NCBI GenBank assembly: GCA_947057875.1 | Contig: CAMSEX010000045.1 | Location: forward strand, 1-9,800 | Reading direction: 5' to 3' | From: an uncultured Clostridium sp. | GTDB lineage: Bacteria; Bacillota; Clostridia; TANB77; CAG-508 | DNA length: 9,800 bases | Part shown: in pieces, positions 7,791-9,800 of the stretch | How the letters are laid out: every line of letters begins with the position of its first letter | Position numbering within the stretch: position 1 is the first letter of the stretch | Program-made: the position numbers and the translations under genes | The notes under the pieces: generated by a model | The model's input: the letters and a program-made list of their open reading frames with translations, nothing else | Databases searched by the model: none | What the model was told of the DNA's origin: nothing

Positions 7791-9069
7791 ATGATTATTT
7801 TACGTTTAAATTCAAGCCGGCCCTTATGTTGAACTTTTACAAAGTACACTCAAAAAACTCGGATTTTACTCTGGAAGTATTGATGGATTTTTTGGAAAAC
7901 AAACCGAAAATTCTGTTAAAAATTTCCAAAGAAATTTTGGTTTATCCAGTGATGGAATTGTTGGAAATTCAACTTGGGATGCACTTTTTCCCTACATAAA
8001 TGGTTACACAAATTACATCATCAAAAATGGTGATACTTTAAGCAAAATTTCCCAAAATTTTGGCACTACAATTAACAGCATTTTATATGCAAATCCAGAT
8101 ATTGATACCGAAAATCTGCAAATTGGACAACAAATTATTGTACCATTTGGCTCTGTTGTACCAACCAACATCAGCTATTGCTCTGATTTTATGGAAATGA
8201 ATTTATCAGCTCTAAAAACAATTTATCCCTTTTTGGAAATATCCATGATTGGCACAAGTGTTTTAGGAAAAAATCTCCCAGTTGTTAAGTTTGGCAATGG
8301 TGCTAAAGAAGTATTCTATTGCGCTGCAACTCATCGGGAATGAATGGATTACAGCACCACTCTTAATGAAATTTTTAGAAAATTTGTCAAAAAGCTATGT
8401 TAATCGGTATGCCAATTTTTGGTAACAATCCAAGGGATCTTTTCTCAGACGTTTCGCTTTATCTAGTCCCAATGGTTAATCCTGATGGTGTAGATTTAGT
8501 CACTGGACTGATTACAGAAGGTTCACGCGCTTATACAGAAGCACTGTCAATTGCAAACAACTTTCCTGATATTCCATTTCCAAATGGCTGGAAAGCAAAC
8601 ATAGAACGGTATTGACCTAAATTTACAGTTCCCTGCTGGCTGGGAGAAAGCAAAAGAAATCAAATATGAACAAGGTTTTGATAAACCTGCACCACGTGAT
8701 TTTGTCGGATTTGGTCCTCTTACTGCTCCTGAATCAGTTGCTCTTTATAACTTTACTTTACGTCATAATTTTTCACTAATGATTACTTACCACACACAAG
8801 GTCGTGTTATCTACTATAAATATCAAGACATGACACCACCTAATTCTACACAAATTGCTAATCTTTTTGCACAAGTTTCTGGTTATTCTGTAGAAGAAGT
8901 GCCAACTGCTTCCAGTTTTGCAGGATATAAAGATTGGTTTGTGTATTACTACAATCGTCCCGGATTTACAATCGAAGTTGGTTTGGGTAGAAATCCATTA
9001 CCAATTTCGCAATTTGACGGAATTTATCGTGAAAATTTAGGAATTTTAGTGCTTGGTATGTTACAATAA
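7791..9069 (+). CDS. Peptidoglycan-binding / LysM / M14 zinc endopeptidase (gamma-D-glutamyl-diamino acid type), interrupted by four +1 shifts
   Basis: Start ATG 7791, with AGAAAGGA nine bases upstream. Read with one base skipped at each of 7818, 8335, 8405 and 8607, it gives a seamless 424-residue protein. Seen in it: a PG_binding_1 domain (about 3-67, SSGPYVELLQ to GIVGNSTWDALFP), one LysM (about 76-121, NGDTLSKIS to GQQIIVP), then an M14 domain. The M14 domain has zinc ligands His181 and Glu184 (THGNEW) and His333 (TYHTQG), VNPDG, GIDLN at 272-276, and catalytic Glu394 (FTIEVG). Known: relatives such as Lysinibacillus ENP1 cut the D-Glu to diamino acid bond of peptidoglycan, often during sporulation. 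No signal peptide is visible, as in those relatives. Apart from the four single-base insertions there are no stops, deletions or lost catalytic residues, which is unlike ordinary decay. Uncorrected, the longest pieces are frame segments 7819-8343, 8336-8431, 8406-8615 and 8608-9069. Confidence 0.85.
7818..7820 (+). other. In-frame CGG at a required +1 shift, site 1
   Basis: From the ATG the frame reads ...AAT TCA AGC CGG CCC and hits TGA at 7830-7832. Skipping one C gives GGC CCT TAT GTT GAA, that is G-P-Y-V-E-L-L-Q, the start of the PG_binding_1 domain where a Gly is conserved (GSxG pattern). The frame then stays open for 172 codons. Confidence 0.85.
8335..8337 (+). other. In-frame CGG at a required +1 shift, site 2 (inside the HxxE zinc motif)
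   Basis: The upstream frame reads ACT CAT CGG GAA TGA. Skipping C gives CAT GGG AAT GAA TGG ATT, that is H-G-N-E-W-I, the zinc-binding HxxE of M14 peptidases. His181 is encoded before the shift and Glu184 after it, so no active enzyme can be made without the frame change. Confidence 0.9.
8405..8407 (+). other. In-frame CGG at a required +1 shift, site 3
   Basis: The frame entered at site 2 reads TAT GTT AAT CGG TAT GCC and ends at TAA 8429-8431. Skipping C gives GTT AAT GGT ATG CCA ATT TTT GGT, that is V-N-G-M-P-I-F-G, leading without gap into the LVPMVNPDGVDLVTG core. Confidence 0.85.
8607..8609 (+). other. In-frame CGG at a required +1 shift, site 4
   Basis: The frame entered at site 3 reads AAC ATA GAA CGG TAT TGA. 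Skipping C gives GAA GGT ATT GAC CTA AAT, that is E-G-I-D-L-N-L-Q-F-P. The Gly falls on the highly conserved Gly of the G-[VI]-D-L-N motif. Relatives usually have Arg or Asn where this protein has Glu271. Skipping the G at 8604 instead would give Asn-Gly there. Confidence 0.85.
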
Positions 9070-9098
9070 AGGTTCACATAATTTTTATAATCTATTAC

Positions 9099-9126
9099 AA
9101 AAAAGGCACACAATTGTGCCTTTTTT
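9099..9126. terminator. Bidirectional Rho-independent terminator between the convergent M14 and beta-helix genes
   Basis: A 12-bp stem (9099-9110 with 9115-9126, core GGCACA/TGTGCC) closes a CAAT loop with six A on one side and six T on the other. It sits 30 bases after the peptidase stop and 9 bases beyond the stop of the minus-strand gene, serving both. Confidence 0.85.
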
Positions 9127-9134
9127 CAGATTTC

Positions 9135-9756
9135 TTAAAAATTTCTAGGTTCACATACGCCACCTACATAAGTTGCACTTCCTCCTTCAGCATTATAACA
9201 AGCTTTGTTGCCTGATTCATTTGTTACTGTTCCTCCATTAATTCTAAAATCTCCTTTATTATAAATAGTTGGATAGTTTCCTCTTCCCAAAATAGTTCCA
9301 TTATTTATGGTACAAGTTCCTCCTTCTCGATTATAGATAGTATTTGAATTTTCAGTAATTATTGTTCCACCATTTACATTCAATTCCCCAAAATTATTCA
9401 AGCAAACCTTATCATTTTCATCGCCTAAGTGTGCTATCTCTACTAAACCAGAAATTTCTGTAATACAATCACTCTGATTAAGTAAAGTAACATCTTTTAC
9501 TGGATGTTACTTTTCCTCCTGTTAAACTACATTTTCCTCCATTCATATTTCTAATACCCGTTTCATTTGCAGATGTGATTTCTCCGCCAGACATTTCAAA
9601 AATACCACCATCATTTTCTATTGTACTTACAGTTTCAGAATTCCCCATAATAACTCCTGCACTCATTATACAACTACCTGTATTATAAATTGCTATTCTT
9701 TTTGTATTTAACGTGCCACCTAATATTTTTGTTGTTCCATGATTTGATATTGCATT
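9135..9756 (-). CDS. C-terminal end of a repetitive beta-helix-like surface protein; 5' end missing and one +1 shift inside
   Basis: Two frame pieces (9478-9756 and 9135 to about 9500) join into one product if one base is skipped near 9493-9505. About 206 residues are visible, ending at TAA 9135-9137. Seen: about nine degenerate repeats of 21-27 residues, each starting near [IC]YN or similar and carrying a [NSTL]GG[TEK][IVL] turn, for example IYNREGGTCTINNGTI and IYNKGDFRINGGTV. This is the pattern of right-handed beta-helix, pectate-lyase-fold adhesin-type proteins. The last repeat runs to the C-terminus, and no LPxTG or other anchor follows. Known: such proteins are usually secreted or surface-bound. 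The exact role is unknown. The apparent start of the upstream piece (GTG 9771) lies in adapter sequence and is false. Confidence 0.65.
9493..9503 (-). other. Frame change (+1) in the beta-helix gene, not at a CGG codon
   Basis: On the minus strand the frame GTA ACA TCC AGT AAA AGA TGT TAC ends at TAA 9478-9480. One extra base here, either an A of the AAAA run or a C of TCC, separates it from the frame AAA GAT GTT ACT TTA, which continues the repeat pattern to the real stop. The codons are ordinary, so this shift differs from the CGG sites. It lies within about 260 bases of the contig end. Confidence 0.65.
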
Positions 9757-9800
9757 AGATCGGAAGAGCACACGTCTGAACTCCAGTCACCTCTCGTCAT
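9757..9800 (+). other. Illumina TruSeq adapter with index: library artefact, not genomic
   Basis: 9757-9790 matches the 34-base TruSeq read-1 3' adapter, beginning AGATCGGAAGAGC and ending CCAGTCAC. Next come an 8-base index, CTCTCGTC (9791-9798), and AT, the first bases of the constant part after the index. Genomic sequence therefore ends at 9756. The adapter also creates a false start for the minus-strand reading frame, whose first five residues (MLFRS) are adapter-encoded. Confidence 0.98.

Noticed and set aside
7818..8609. Skipping a G instead of the C, making the four residues Arg (CGN) rather than Gly
   Set aside because: It is possible at the DNA level, but it would put Arg in HxNE and in G-[VI]-D-L-N, where the family has Gly or Ala and Gly. 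Gly fits better.
7818..8615. Selenocysteine or stop readthrough at the TGA codons that follow several shift sites
   Set aside because: Reading through the TGA codons stays in the wrong frame and gives no M14 sequence, whereas a one-base skip restores the family motifs immediately.
9478..9771. Separate small gene starting at GTG 9771
   Set aside because: Its start and first five codons are Illumina adapter; the rest is the interior of the beta-helix gene.
1..9800. CRISPR arrays, tRNA or rRNA genes, insertion sequences, attachment sites
   Set aside because: I looked on both strands and saw no spaced direct repeats, tRNA-like CCA/T-loop patterns, transposase motifs or terminal inverted repeats.

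Overview
The window is AT-rich and its genes point to a low-GC Gram-positive anaerobe of the Clostridia/Firmicutes type. The evidence is a Firmicute-style folate-dependent TrmFO, an Lsa/CplR-like ABC-F protein, a 7TM-type sensor kinase, a spore/cell-wall type LysM-M14 peptidase, strong AGGAGG ribosome binding sites, and TAA as the stop codon of every gene. The piece looks like a metagenomic contig. Its last 44 bases are Illumina TruSeq adapter plus index, so real sequence ends at 9756.

Layout. (1) 1-3348, plus strand: the C-terminal end of a non-ribosomal peptide synthetase (carrier protein plus reductase release domain), directly abutting a membrane sensor histidine kinase. The two are almost certainly one operon, and a terminator at 3356-3383 closes it. 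(2) 3382-7662, minus strand: a leftward operon of a membrane-anchored protein of unknown function, trmFO and an ABC-F ATPase, read from a good promoter at 7705-7733. (3) 7791-9069, plus strand: a divergently read peptidoglycan-binding/LysM/M14 endopeptidase gene that needs four separate +1 frame changes to be read. (4) 9135-9756, minus strand: the end of a repetitive beta-helix-like surface protein, cut off by the contig end.

The most striking observation concerns reading frame. CGG occurs as an in-frame codon only five times in about 3,100 codons. At every one of the five, the protein makes sense only if one base is skipped, so that CGGN is read as GGN (Gly). Four sites lie in the M14 gene, including the zinc-binding HxxE motif. 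The fifth lies at the end of trmFO, where the skip restores a TAA stop just before the ABC-F ribosome binding site and removes an apparent TrmFO/ABC-F fusion. This could be a CGG-triggered +1 frameshift in a genome that lost the tRNA for CGG, or a systematic indel artefact. Raw reads would decide. A sixth +1 shift, in the beta-helix gene near the contig end, is not at CGG and is the main evidence for the artefact view.

How the genes work together: the NRPS probably releases a peptide aldehyde, and the kinase made from the same transcript may sense that product or a related signal. The leftward operon combines tRNA modification and probable ribosome protection from antibiotics. The peptidase and the beta-helix protein are cell-envelope functions with no visible link to the other genes.
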